A DNA stretch of 64,000 nucleotides from Microglena sp. YARC (Eukaryota; Chlorophyta; Chlorophyceae; Chlamydomonadales; Chlamydomonadaceae). Below, piece by piece: positions 23,532 through 36,700 of the stretch. The position numbers and the translations under genes were made by a program. The notes beneath the pieces are model-generated. The model was not told where the DNA came from and searched no databases. It worked only from the letters and a program-made list of their open reading frames with translations. Every line of letters starts with the position of its first letter. The stretch's first letter is position 1. Location of the stretch: NCBI GenBank assembly GCA_022414725.1, contig CM039464.1, positions 41,222,655-41,286,654 of the forward strand. The letters run 5' to 3'.

Positions 23532-26500
23532 GTTACCGCCCTCAATGTAGGAGAGACTCAAGAGTTACACCGAGTCACTCAAACTCAAAAATTGTCAAAA
23601 GGGGGCCGACCAACTAGTGTAACAAAAACGAGTAACCGGATGCAGAGCCATGAAGAACCTAAAGGGTTCGCGTGGAAAGAACCATCTGCGGCAAGCCAAC
23701 TGTCCATGCAACATGCAACATTCGTGTGCTTTTCCAACCTCTGAATCTGCCAATCTTGCTATTAATAGCATGCCTTAGTACTGATCATTCGTTCTGCAGA
23801 CCTGCGAAGCTTCAAAATTAATTACTATCAGCCCAAGTGGGTAACACCACCCTGCGAACCTGTGGAGTTTGGACCAGCGCAGCTTTGAGCTACGTGCTCT
23901 GACCTAGGGGCCCATCGCCTGCAACCTGCTGGACGTGCTACTTGCGAACGTGGAAATTTAGCATATGCTGACATTCGAACTGCGGAATTGATAACTGGTG
24001 CACTTCCGACCCCCGTCTCTGCCAAAGTGACTTGCTATTTATAGCTACCTAAGTACCAATCGTTCCTTCTGCGGAGCTGCGAAGCTACAGTGTTACACAA
24101 GAAAGAACTAACTCGCTAACCAAGAAGGTGACACCACCCTGACAAGCTGCAGAGCTTCGACCAACGCAGCTTTCAGATTCGTGCTTCGACCTAGGAGGCA
24201 GCGGCGTTGCACAATAGCAGCCACTTGTCTCCATTCTCCATGGCCAGGCGCAACTCTAGGCCCAGCCATTCCAAATCATGGGCAGAGCGGCTGTTGAGAC
24301 CCTATGCTCACCTATTCTCCCAAAGCACATGCCACATGCGCTCTCAAACTGCGCTACATTCGTGTAATACCCACACAACGCATAACCACCCGGCCAGCCC
24401 GGGCCAGCCCAATGCATGCCGACCCACGCTACAGGCATCCACCCCAACACACCCGACCACCCCCTCGCGTCGGGTCAGGCCCAGACCGGCACGGCTCATA
24501 CTGCGCAGCCCACACATGCAACACCTTCTCAACATCCACTAAAATTAACCCGACCTCTGATTGGTCTCATTTTTTCTGCATCAAATTCTTACAACTAAAG
24601 CCAACCTTCATGTATGCTCTGCAAGACAGTAGAGGCACGTTCAATACTGCTTTAAACAGCAACACTGCAAAATGTCCCTTATTTCTTTGTTTGTTACTTT
24701 GTTGTTACTTCGTTGTTACTTTGTTACTTTGATTACTTGAAAGCAACAAGGCGACAACATAAGTACATATCTGACCGCCCGTACATAAGCTTATAATTCC
24801 AAAAACCAACAGCTCAGGGGGCGGTCAATATAGTTACCGCCCTCAATGTAGGAGAGACTCAAGAGTTACACCGAGTCACTCAAACTCAAAAGGGGGCCGA
24901 CCATAGCGACACGTGAGTGTAACAAAAACGAGTAACCGGGTGCGGAGTCGTGGGGAACCTAAAGGGTTCGCGTCCGCCGCAAGCCAATTGTCCATGCGAC
25001 ATTCGCGTTTCCGTCCGACCCTGAGCCATCGCCTGCAAACTCCCATCGCGGCTGGACCTGTTACTTGCGCGCAACGTGCAAATTGCGCAAATGCTAACTT
25101 TGAACTTCCAACTACGCAACGTGCAAGTTCCAACTACGCAATTCAATTGAACTGGTGCTCTTCCAACCTCTGAATCTGCTAAGGTGACTTGCTAGTAATA
25201 GCCTGCCTTAGTACTTCGCTTTCGTCATGCAGACCTGCGAAGCTTCAAAATTAATTACCATCTACCCAAGTGGGTAACACCCCCCTGCGAACCTGTGGAG
25301 CTTGGACCAGCGCAGCTTCGACCTTCGTGCTCTGACCTAGGGGGCCATCGCCTGCAACCTGCTGGACGTGCTACTTGCGAACGTGGAAATTGTGCAAATA
25401 CTGACCTTCGAACTGCGCAATTGAATTGAACTGGTGCTCTTCCAACCTCTGAATCTGCCAATCTTGCTATTAATAGCATACCTCAGTACTGATCATCCGT
25501 TCTGCAGACCTGCGAAGCTTCAAAATTAATTACGGATCAGCCCAAGTGGGTAACACCACCCTGCGAACCTGTGGAGTTTGGACCAGCGCAGCTTTGAGCT
25601 ACGTGCTCTGACCTAGGGGGCCATCGCCTGCAACCTGCTGGACGTGCTACTTGCGAACGTGGAAATTGAGCATATGCTGACCTTCGACCTGCGGAATTGA
25701 TAACTGGTGCACTTCCGACCCCTGTCTCAGCCAAAGTGACTTGCTATTTATAGCTACCTAAGTACCAATCGTTCCTTCTGCGGAGCTGCGAAGCTACACA
25801 AGTAAGAACTAACTCGCTACCCAAGAAGTTGACACTACCCTGAGAAGCTGCAGAGCTTCGACCAACGCAGCTTTCAGATTCGTGCTTCGACCTAGGGGGC
25901 AGCGGCGTTGCACAATGGTAGCCACTTATCTCCATTCTCCATGGCCAGGCGCAACTCTAGGCCCAGCCATTCCAAATCATGGGCAGAGCGGCTATTGAGA
26001 CCCTATGCTCACCCACGGTATTCTCCCAAAGCACATGCCACATGCGCTCCCTAACTGCGCTACTTTCGTGTCATGCCCACACAGCGCATGACCACCCGGC
26101 CAGCCCAATGCATGCCGACCCACGCTACAGGCATCCACCCCGACACACACGACCACCCACCCGCGTCGGGTGCAGCCCAGACCTGAACGGCTCATACTGC
26201 CCAGCCCACACATGCAACACCTTCTCAAAATCCCCTAAAATTAATCCGACCTCTGGTCGATCTCATTTTTCTGCATCAAATTATTGCAACCAAAGCCAAC
26301 CTTCATGTATGCTCTGCATGACAGTAAAAGCACGTTCAAGACTGCTTTGAACAGCAACACTGCAAAATGTCCATTGTTTGTTTGTTTGTTACTTTGTTGT
26401 TACTTTGTTACTTTGATAACTTGAAAGCAACAAGGCTACAACATAAGTACATATCTGACCGCCCGTACATAAGCTTATAATTCCAAAAACCAACAGCTCA

Positions 26501-27786
26501 GGGGGCGGTCAATATAGTTACCGCCCTCAATGTAGGAGAGACTCAAGAGTTACACCGAGTCACTCAAACTTAAAAGGGGGCCGACCATAGCGTCACGTGA
26601 GTGTAACAAAAACGAGTAACCGGGTGCGGAGTCGTGGGGAACCTAAAAGGTTCGCGTAGAAAGAACCATGCTTCACAAGCCAACTGTCCTTGCAACATGC
26701 AACATTCGCGATTCCGTCCGACCCTGAGCCATCGCCTGCAAACTCCCATCGCGGCTGGACCTGCTACTTGCGCGCAACGTGCAAATTGCGCAAATGCTAA
26801 CTTCAAACCACGCAATTGAATTGAACTGGTGCTCTTCCAACCTCTGAATCTGCCAATCTTGCTATTAATAGCATGCCTCAGTGCTGATCATTCGTTCTGC
26901 AGACCTGCGAAGCTTCAAAATTAATTACTATCAGCCCAAGTGGGTAACACCACCCTGCGAACCTGTGGAGCTTGGACCAGCGCAGCTTTGAGCTACGTGC
27001 TCTGACCTAGGGGGCCATCGCCTGCAACCTGCTGGACGTGCTACTTGCGAACGTGGAAATTGAGCATATGCTGACCTTCGAACTGCGGAATTGATAACTG
27101 GTGCACTTCCGACCCCTGTCTCAGCCAAAGTGACTTGCTATTTATAGCTACCTAAGTACCAATCGTTCCTTCTGCGGAGCTGCGAAGCTACACAAGTAAG
27201 AACTAACTCGCTACCCAAGAAGTTGACACTACCCTGAGAAGCTGCAGAGCTTCGACCAACGCAGCTTTCAGATTCGTGCTTCGACCTAGGGGGCAGCGGC
27301 GTTGCACAATGGTAGCCACTTATCTCCATTCTCCATGGCCAGGCGCAACTCTAGGCCCAGCCATTCCAAATCATGGGCAGAGCGGCTATTGAGACCCTAT
27401 GCTCACCCACGGTATTCTCCCAAAGCACATGCCACATGCGCTCCCAAACTGCGCTACATTCGTGTCATACCCGCACAACGCATGACCACCCGGCCAGCCC
27501 GATGCATGCCGACCCACGCTACAGGCATCCACCCCAACACACCCGACCACCCCCTCGCGTCGGGTGCAGCCCAGGCCGGAACGGCTCATACTGCCCAGCC
27601 CACACATGCAACACCTTCTCAACATCCCCTGAAATTAACCCGACCTCCGATTGGTCTCATTTTTTCTGCATCAAATTATTACAACTAATGCCAACCTTCA
27701 TATAGGCTCTGCATGACAGTAGAGGCACGTTCAATACTGCTTTAAACAGCAACACTGCAAAATGTCCCTTACTTGTTTGTTTGTTA
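23532..27786. repeat. Satellite array 2, ~1.38 kb unit
   Basis: Same unit and orientation as array 1. Units start at 23532 (1301 bp), 24833 (1684 bp) and 26517 (cut at 27786 by a MITE). The second unit is longer because a ~300-bp internal segment is repeated at about 25140-25440. These units share diagnostic variants (cacgtgagtgtaac, gcggagtcgtgggg) with the last copies of array 1. Confidence 0.92.
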
Positions 27787-28348
27787 CCGTATGCGCCTTA
27801 AGTATTGGCAAACGGTTTGGCAAACGACCCTTTGCCAAACCGGGTTAGGGGTCCAGCTTGGGACCACCCCAGGCAGTTGGCCTTTGCCAAGTTACGGTTA
27901 CCATGGTACTATGTCTACTAAGCCCTAGCAAGTTAAATGTTCCTGATTTGAATTCCTACATGGGTTTTTTTCCAGCAAGCTTGGGCAGACTACTACGTAA
28001 ACATGTACTTATCCTTGAACTTGGTTACATGGCTCCTGCCAGCAATTTTGCTGGCTGGACCCCTATACCGGTCAGGCTTCTAAGCCCCAGCAAGATTAAT
28101 GCTCCTGCTTTGAATTGTTACATAGTTTTACAGCAAGCTTGGGAAGACTACTTGGTGAACATGTAACAAGGAAATGTAACAATAACATAAGACCCTTTGC
28201 CAACTGGATTTCAAGTCTGAACTTGAGACAGTCAAAGCCATAGACCCCTGTGCCAAGTTAGTATTGCCATGCTTTTCTGAGACCCACTTTTAGGGGGGAA
28301 ATGACATTTGCCAATACTTAATCTTGCCAATACTTAAGGCGCATACGG
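27787..28348. mobile_element. 562-bp MITE-like element with terminal inverted repeats
   Basis: The left end ccgtatgcgccttaagtatt is mirrored by the right end aatacttaaggcgcatacgg (20 bp identical, followed by related tggcaa motifs). It interrupts a satellite unit: satellite sequence stops at the left end and resumes with tgttactttgaaagc on the right. Two internal tandem copies of an ~85-bp segment (27920-28003 and 28083-28165) share agcaagcttggg and aacatgta. No ORF of note; the target duplication could not be resolved. Confidence 0.65.
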
Positions 28349-29096
28349 GGTACTTACTTGTTACTTTGAAAGCAACAAGGCTACAACATAAGTACATAAC
28401 TGACCGCCCGTACATAAGCTTATAATTCCAAAAACCAACAGCACAGGGGGCGGTCAATATAGTTACCGCCCCTCCGTGGGTAGCGACTTCGGTACAACAG
28501 CCGTACTGCCGGATGCGCCAAACGGGTGCGCTAGGGAACCTAAGGGTTCGCCCTACAAAGTGCATTTAGACCGCACCAACTGACGTTTGCAAACGGCAGG
28601 CAGCTCGATAAACTCGTAAATACAGTCAACCATTCTCCGACTCGAAGCAAATTTCAGACAAGATGTATCTTCAGTCACGTCACATCGTTTTCCAGGTAGA
28701 TTTAAGTCAAACTGCGCCCCGAACCACTTGACGTTGGGATTCGACAGTCAAGTCATCCCGAAGGAGACTGCCTGGTCACAGGCGGAGGGTGCATAGCCCC
28801 AGTTTATGAGGTAACGCGCAACTGTGTACCAAAGCGCGTTAAACGAGACACACGTTCCGCAAGAATAGCCACGAGGACAGCAACAAGGTTACGCAAATCG
28901 CACACCAAACAACCCTAGCTCCCCATCCCCAGCGGATCCCCATACCTAACACGAGGGCAGAAACAAGGTTACACACACCGCGCACCGCACACAAAACAAC
29001 CCTACTTACCGCCCCTCCATGGTTACAGCGGGCCTACCCATTACCATCCCTAGCCACCAGCGGATCCCTTGGTCCGATTGGTCCAATCCAACACAA
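27929..29096. repeat. 1168-bp direct repeat, copy 2
   Basis: Near-identical to 17466-18633 with the same length, in the same orientation 10.46 kb away. This copy keeps its full left context (MITE left half and satellite). Confidence 0.9.
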
Positions 29097-29115
29097 GGGC
29101 GGTCACGCCCTTGTT

Positions 29116-29326
29116 GTTTTTGGCGGAGCCCCCTCTTCAATGGGCGGAAGCCCCCAGGGTCATGACCCAATTGTCCGCCTGTGTGACCGACCGACCGTCT
29201 GACCGAGACGAAGCTTGACACGTCAGCCAACGGGATCGTAACTAACTCGCTTCCGTTGACAACTGTCGCTCCTTCGCGAAGACTCTCCGCCATTTTTAGC
29301 GTCACTGGCGACGCTGCATAGAACTT
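29116..29326 (-). repeat. Dispersed ~210-bp hairpin-bearing repeat, copy 1
   Basis: Homologous to 32341-32552 and 51753-51956. Shared features are a ggcggagcccc...gcggaagcccc foldback at one end, a central acacgtcagccaacgg and gtaactaactcgctt, and a gcgtc...gacgc hairpin at the other end. No target duplication was identified; it could be a MITE or SINE fragment. Confidence 0.7.
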
Positions 29327-32185
29327 GTTATCACATTCGTGAAGTTTACACTTTTTGTTTACAGTTGGATTTCCCCCTGGCTCAACGCAGACGGTGAGTT
29401 CCGATAGGAGGATGCAGGGAGGATGCTATATCATGGACAGTGTACCTGATTAGCTCGGGACCAGGAGGCCGGAGGGTTCAAGTTTCTAGAATATGCCGAG
29501 TTGTGTATAAGCAGCTGGGTAAGCTGCTCTAGACCTATGTTACATCGATTCTACCCTTTCGCCTTGTTACAATCAGGGTACTTCCATTGACCAAATTGGC
29601 CAACGCTGTAGCGCACTTGAAAAATAGTAGGGGGTACTGGCGGGTCCCCTGGAGGTCGCCCCTCGGGGTGGTGTACGGAAAACGATGGCTTCTTCGAACG
29701 TAGTTCAGTTGTCTAAAATTGTTACATTTGTTTTGAACATTGAAAAATATGTAAAAGTTATCCATCCCAAGGGAGTTCCAAGGTGAACGAAGTGCAGTGC
29801 GATGCTTTTGCAAATTGCAATTGCCAAGAACTGTGTACAGTTGTCTATTTACACGTACAGTTTTCATACTGAAAATAAGTATTAATTAGCAAAGCAAGAA
29901 AAAATGAGATGACATCCTCAGGGGCCACACCGATACTTCCAAGATCAATGTTTGATTTATCCTATGTACATGTTCATGTATGGAGGGGAAAAAGGCTTTT
30001 CAGTGCAGCACAGCGCAGTTCGGTGAAGTTCAAAATGGCACCTCACTACACATCTGCCTCCACACCTACACGTAGTCAAAATCTATCCAACTCCAGTAAC
30101 CTCAACAAATGACAATCAGGACAATGACAGGGTAAATTGTTATTCAGACCTCGTAGGCACCACTCTTGGACCGTCTTGCCAAAATGTGGTGTTCAATCTT
30201 GCCATAATTCGGTGAATCCAAACCACTCAATATTCCTATATGAACTACCTGAGAGGTAGTTATCACTAAAGATGAAAGCAAAATCAACCATAAGTATCCC
30301 GCGCAACAGTCTAATATGACTGCACACCCATTCACCATCTTCACACGATTGGAGTTGTACGTCACTGATGGTCATGCAAGGGGCAGTAGACCCAAAGACT
30401 GCACATCATGTACTTAAGGGAAAGGGTCGAAAAAGGTGAAGCTTGCATGGGAATCATGTGTGTATTTGAAACGAATGTGGGTCAACAAGGTGAATCTTGC
30501 ATGGGAATCATTTGTGTATGTGAAATGAATGCATAGTGCAGCGTGAGCTCCAAACCAAACCCACCAACCCACATGTAATAACTTAGCTCTCACGCACACA
30601 ACACGAGGGTGTTTCATTTCTTATTAAAATACAGGTGGTACATACACTCCTAAGTGACCAAATAGTGAAATAGTACAAACACACATCTGCAAGAAAACAG
30701 TAAAATAAACAGAATTTTGTTTTTGCAGTGCTGGGGTGTTGTACTGTTGTGGATGTAGAGTGCTGCTGCGACACACACTAAATTGCCAAGACATGAGTCA
30801 GGCAGTTGCTGACTGCGGTACTCTGTAGTCTGCTCGGCTGCTTCAGCAAGCATGCATATAGAATGAGGTTACCTTCGCAGCTGGAAGCAACGATGGCACA
30901 CAAAGTTGCGCAGCAGTGGTATTGATACGCCTATGCCAGGCTGGGGCACGCAGTGTTGCGTACAGCTAATCGCGAGCAGAACGCCGAGAGCTCCTGCAAG
31001 AGTTCCGGATCTCACTCAATTATGTAGGTTGAAGATAAGGATACAGTTAGCGCGTGGCTGATTTTATTGTCCCGAGCAGGAGCCTTTCCGAATTCTGGCG
31101 ATTTAAGCTGTCCGAATTCCGGCGGTTGCTGAAGCGCCGTTTGCCCAATCGTAGTGGTCGCATCGTAATTGGCGATGCGGCTGCTGCGGCTGCTGCTGTT
31201 GTTGGCTGGATTTCCAGCGGGGAGACAGATGTTGCGTATTGGACCACTATGCAAACTGCTTTGCACGTATTTCGCTGCAAAACATTCGTATACAGGGATA
31301 GCAACTGTTCATCGACGACAGAGAAGTTACAAAGGTGAAGGAGAAGAACGATAGAATCGAGCACAAGTCGCTAAGACTTCAGAGTACTGATTTGACCGGA
31401 TTCTTTGACCGGCTTTCTTGGGAAAATGTGAAGATTTGAGGATTTGAGGATTTGAAAAAACAGCACGCTTTCGCGTAGGTTTCGCATAGGTCTGTCCCCC
31501 TAGGGGGGGCGACCAACTAAAAGCTGCGCTTTGTAGTGCCAAAAGCGCAAAAATTGCTTGCTGCGCCCACAGGGGTTGCAAAAAACTGCGTGGAACGCGC
31601 GGTAGGGCTCAAAAAGGCAGTTACACGGATATAACAATTTCAATTTCAATCTCAATAAGGCAGCGCGACAGCACACGCGCTTGGAAGTACCCTGGTTGCA
31701 ATTGTCCCTTTCCTGGACCGGCTATTAATACAGACCGTGAGGGCCCCCCCCCCCCCATTATTCGAACCAGACATGGTACTACGTAACTTCTACATGGTTT
31801 CCGTGATCTCAATTTTTCTAACCTGACATGGTACGATTCAACTCCCACTTCGTTTCCGTGATCTCCATTATTCTAACCTGACATGGTACCACCGTGCGTA
31901 ACTCCTACATGGTTTCCGTGAGCCTCCTGCGCGGAAACGTAGCTCTTACATGAGGCGTGTGCCGGAAGAGTTAGACTGTATCTTTTAGTGTATGTTACAA
32001 TCCAAGGGTAGCCAAATAGGCTGAAGGGACTCGCCCAACCTCGATATTAGGAGGGGCTAAAGCGAAAACAAGCACTAATGAACTAGGCCCCAACAAATCG
32101 TGTTTAGACTACAGCCACTAGTAAGCCAGCCATTGGAATACGGACACTAGCACTACATGGTGGTGCAGAGTGCCAACTGGAGTGA
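29327..32185. other. Gene-poor interval downstream of the GIP1-like gene
   Basis: No ORF here shows a family motif. Contents: a truncated hAT-MITE-like end at about 29568-29640 (cagggtacttcc, ggccaacgctgtagcgca); a 63-bp segment in tandem at 30430-30540 around cttgcatgggaatcat; a second hAT-MITE-related stretch at about 31506-31610 and 31685-31700; a run of 14 C at 31744-31757. A TGTAA motif on the minus strand (31995-31999), ~190 bp after the GIP1-like stop, could be a green-algal type polyadenylation signal, but such a short motif is weak evidence. Confidence 0.45.
31758..31925. repeat. Three tandem ~60-bp units
   Basis: Three copies of a unit containing acatggtac and ggtttccgtgatct, with variations, next to the 14-C run. 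Confidence 0.8.
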
Positions 32186-32278
32186 CTACAAGCCCTTGTT
32201 GTACTGGGATGGGGGGCCCTGGTACTGCTGGTACTGCTGGTTGCGGTTTCCCTGATAGCCACCCTGGTATCCTCCACC
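32186..32278 (-). CDS. GIP1-like last exon
   Basis: Acceptor TTCACAG, then GGGYQGGYQGNRNQQY... ending PPSQYNKGL and TAG at 32186-32188. Confidence 0.7.
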   Translation of the reverse strand, partial: GGGYQGGYQGNRNQQYQQYQGPPSQYNKGL

Positions 32279-33746
32279 CTGTGAAGTAGAAGCATGGGCA
32301 AGAGAAGGTGAGTATGTGTGTGTATGGAAGTGTGTGTATCTTTTTGGCGGAGCCCCCCCGTCCGGGGGGCGGGAGCCCCCCAGTGTTACCCATTCGTCCG
32401 GTCGACCGACCGACCGTCCGTCTAACCGTGATGAAGCCAAACACGTCAGCCAACGGTATCGTAACTAACTCGCTTACCTTTCCACCTGTTGCTCCGTCGC
32501 GATCACTCTCCGCCATGTTTTTAGCGTCGCAGGCGACGCTGCATCGAACTTGCATTCATTTCCTTAGGTGTTGATGTTTGACTTGTTCATAGTTACTGAT
32601 GCTGGTGGTGGTGGTGATAATGGCAATGCTGGTGTTAAGGATGAACTGCTGCTGCTGCTGCTGATAATGCTGCTGTTGACCATGCGCACCATGGTGGCAC
32701 CATTATCCTACTTGATCAAAGAAGACCCATTTTGGGCAGGGGGCATATCAGAGGTTGCACGTTGATCCGGTTAATTATCTAGCCTAGCTGCCGCTGCTTT
32801 CTGGCCAACACACAAAACATCCGTCCCACGGCCTTCAACCCCCACGCCCCTGTCCCCTCCCAACCACCTGACATTATCCTGGTGGCCTAATTGAGTAAAG
32901 AATACCCTTGCTGGGCGATGGGCATACCTTGGGCGGCTGGTCATACCCAGCGCTCGCCCACGATAAATCCAACGACGGTTAGACCCGTTCAGACGTCAAT
33001 CCAGGTTTGACCTGACGACGGTTACACCCGTTCACACGTTCAGCCACGTGACGTTAGTGCGTTCACCCACAATAAATCCAACGACGGTTACACCCATTCA
33101 GACATTATTCCACGTTCAACCCGTTCAGACGTTAATCAACGTTCAATCCGACGACAAGGGTTGTGGGCATAAGGATTTTGTTGGTGCATGCAGGTGTAAA
33201 CAAAGAAAGCAACAATAATAGTAAAATGCAAGTACTAAGGCATGGTATGGACTAATGGTGGAGTCGTACAACGGGACGCACCTTAGGCTGCTGCTGGCCA
33301 TAACCAGCATTGGGGGGCTGGCCATAATCCTGTTGGGGCATGCAATGTAAACAGACGTCAGCAAGAAGCATGGTACTTGTAGTAAAGTAATAATTGATCA
33401 TATTAAGAGTTAACTAAGTAATAATAATTAAAAAAATGATAATAATAATAATACAATCAATCACAGCAGGAAGGGCACAGGCTCCAACATGCTCAGTCAG
33501 GAAGATCGATTTTTTCTGCGAATGGGGCTTTAGTGGGATGATTCATGGCAATATTTGGAGTTACTTTTCAGGTCATTCTGAGCACCTAGTTTAGGGGGAT
33601 AGGTGGGAATGGGTGGGTAATGTGAGGGCATGGGTGAACGTGTGTAACAAAGTGAAAGCGTGTGTGAGTTTGTGTGTGTGTGGTTGAGTCTGTGTGTGTG
33701 GTTGAGTCTGTGTGTGTGGTTGAGTTTGTGTGTGTGTGTGTGTGTG

Positions 33747-33788
<42 letters not shown>

Positions 33789-36700
33789 GGCATGGGTGAC
33801 TTCGGGTATGGCAACCCAAAGGGGGAAGAAGGCAGAACTGAATTTTGACTGTCACACAATCCCTGTAGGAATCCGAGATACCTAGTGTGCGCCATCAATT
33901 GGAACTGCCCAGAATCCATCGCTAAGTATTTTAAAACATTGTATTTCTGTTGAAAGAGGAGGCTCGGAGGGGGGCGGAAGGGGGGGGGGGGCAGCGCACC
34001 TCACTCTTTTTTATGGCATGGGGGGAGGGACTTTCTTTTCTCCTCACGATAAGAACAACAAAATAACAATCCAAAATAGTACTACTACTGCTACTACTAC
34101 TACTAATAATCATAAGACAATCAATCATAGAAACAAGGTATTCCATGGTGGAGTCATACTACATTACTACGGGGCGTACCTTCGGCTGTTCATGGCCATG
34201 CCCAGCATTATTATAATAATAATAAAAAATTATCAAATCTTCAGTAATAATAATTTATGGGGTTAATGCATACGGATTCTGTTGGGGCTCATTGCAGATG
34301 TTCACCAAGTAAGTAAAAAGCATGCCAATTGTAGTAAACTGCTAATCCTAGTCAAATGCCAAGTACTAAGGTATGAAATGGCAAATGGTGGAGTCATACT
34401 GCGGGGACACACCTTAGCTCCTGCTGGCCATAAACCAGCATTGGGGTTAAGGGCTTTAAGGTATTCTGTTGGGGCATGCAGATGTTCACAAGAAAGCAAA
34501 AAAAGGCATGGTGATCATAGTCAAATGCTTATCATAGTCAAATGCTATTGCCTAATCATAGTCAAATCTAATCATAGTCAAATGCTATATAGTCAAAATG
34601 CTAATCATAGTCAAATACTAATCATAGTCAAATACTAATCATAGTCAAATACTAATCATAGTCAAACACTTATCTTAGTAAAAACGCTAATCTTCGGAAA
34701 ACACTTATCTTAGTAAAAATGCTAATCTTAGTAAAACACTTATCTTAGTAAAAATGCTAATCTTAGTAAAACACTTATCTTCGTAAAAATGCTAATCTTG
34801 GTAAATGTAATGCTAATTATAAAATGCTAATCTCTTTGTGAAAAAATGGAACTAATCTCAGTCAAATGCTAAGTACTAAGGTATGAAATGGCAAATGGCG
34901 GAATCATACTACGGGACGCAGCTTAAGCTGCTGCTGGCCATAGCCAGCATTGGGGGCATAAAGATTATGGTGCATGCAAACGTAAACCAAGAAAGCAAAA
35001 AGCATGCAAATCAAAGTAAAATGCTAATCTCAGTCAAATGTGAAGTACTTAAGTATGAAATGGCAATGGTGAGTCATACTGCGACGCACCTCAGGGCTGC
35101 TGCTGGCCATAGCCAGCAGTATTATAATAATAATACAAGAACCAAAAATAGCTATAATAAAATTTAAAAATCATCAATAATAGTAAAAAAGTAAACACAG
35201 GTAACATGGTGGAGTCAAAAAAAGTAACAAAGTAACATGGTGGAGTCATACTGCGGGACGCACCTTAGCCTGCTGCTGGCCATAGCCAGCATTGGGGGCA
35301 TTTAAGGATTCTTGCTGGGGCATGCCTCCACCACCCTGGGTATCCTTGGTACTGTGCTTGTCCACGGTAACCACCCTGGGAAAGGATGTTCACAGTATAT
35401 GAGAATGGAAGATTGGATGTTGACAGCAGATGAGAAATGAGATAAAAAAGAGAGCTGTCACTTTTTACCATGATATGAAGACAAATTGTGGACGCCAATG
35501 GACAGCAACTCCCCCCCCCCCCCTCCCCCCCCCCCCCCCCTTCCCCAAGGCCTTTTCAACTTATTCAGACTTCTGTCTCATACCCTCTTTGTCCACGGTA
35601 ACATTCATTTCGCGTTTTGTTTCATTCGCGGGTTCATTCCCACAGTAAACACCGCCCTGGGAATGGAAGCTTGAATGGGGTAAGAAAATTACAAAAGGAA
35701 GCCTTCACTGTTTTAGCAGCGGCAAAATATAAAAATAAATTGTGGACGCATATGCCCAGGTGTTGGCAATATACGAGGACAAAGAGCAAACATTGCTTCA
35801 ACCACCCAACCAACAGACCTTCCCCACCAACAGGCTCACTCGTTACACCCTATACTGTTGCCACACCTCCCCCACCCGTATCAACCACCAACCAACAGAC
35901 CTTCCCCAAATCAGGCTCACTTCGTTACACCCTATACTGTTGCCACATCTCCCCCACCCGTATCAACCACCCACCAACAGACCTTCCCCCACTCAGGCCA
36001 CTCACTTCGTTACACCCTATACTGTTGCCACACTCCCCCACCGTATCAACCACCAACCAACAGACCCTTCCCCCACTCAGGCTCACTTCGTTACACCCTA
36101 TACTGTTGCCACACCTCCCCCACCCGTATCAACCACCAACCAACAGACCTTCCCCCACTCAGGCTCACTTCGTTACACCCTATACTGTTGCCACACCTCC
36201 CCCACCCGTATCAACCACCAACCAACAGACCTTCCCCAAATCAGGCTCACTTCGTTACACCCTATACTGTTGCCACACCTCCCCCACCCGTATCAACCAC
36301 CAACCAACAGACCTTCCCCCACTCAGGCTCACTTCGTTACACCCTATACTGTTGCCACACCTCCCCCACCCGTATCAACCACCAACCAACAGACCTTCCC
36401 CCACTCAGGCTCACTTCGTTACACCCTATACTGTTGCCACACCTCCCCCACCCGTATCAACCACCAACCAACAACAGACCTTCCCCACTCAGGCTCACTT
36501 CGTTTAGACCCTATACTATTGCACACCTCCCCCACCCGTATCAACCACCAACCAACAGACCTTCCCCCACTCAGGCTCACTTCGTTACACCCTATACTGT
36601 TGCCACACCTCCCCCACCCGTATCAACCACCAACCAACAGACCTTCCCCAAATCAGGCTCACTTCGTTACACCCTATACTGTTGCCACACCTCCCCCACC

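Larger units (their letters stand above)
32925..35160 (-). repeat. Dispersed array of GIP1-like exon 3/4 copies with their donors
   Basis: Copies of the NAGYGQQQPK coding edge plus a GTGCGTCC-like donor lie near 32930, 33282, 34180, 34410, 34920 and 35080, in addition to exon 3 at 35264. Several also repeat the upstream CCCCAACAG edge (34270-34300, 34470-34490) and the intron motif tggagtcatac. Most copies carry changes that break the reading frame. Between them lie AT-rich repeats. Confidence 0.8.

Noticed and set aside
32568..32765. 65-codon plus-strand ORF (MLMFDLFIVTDAGGG...)
   Set aside because: CTG-repeat sequence in the GIP1-like last intron, with no homology recognised.
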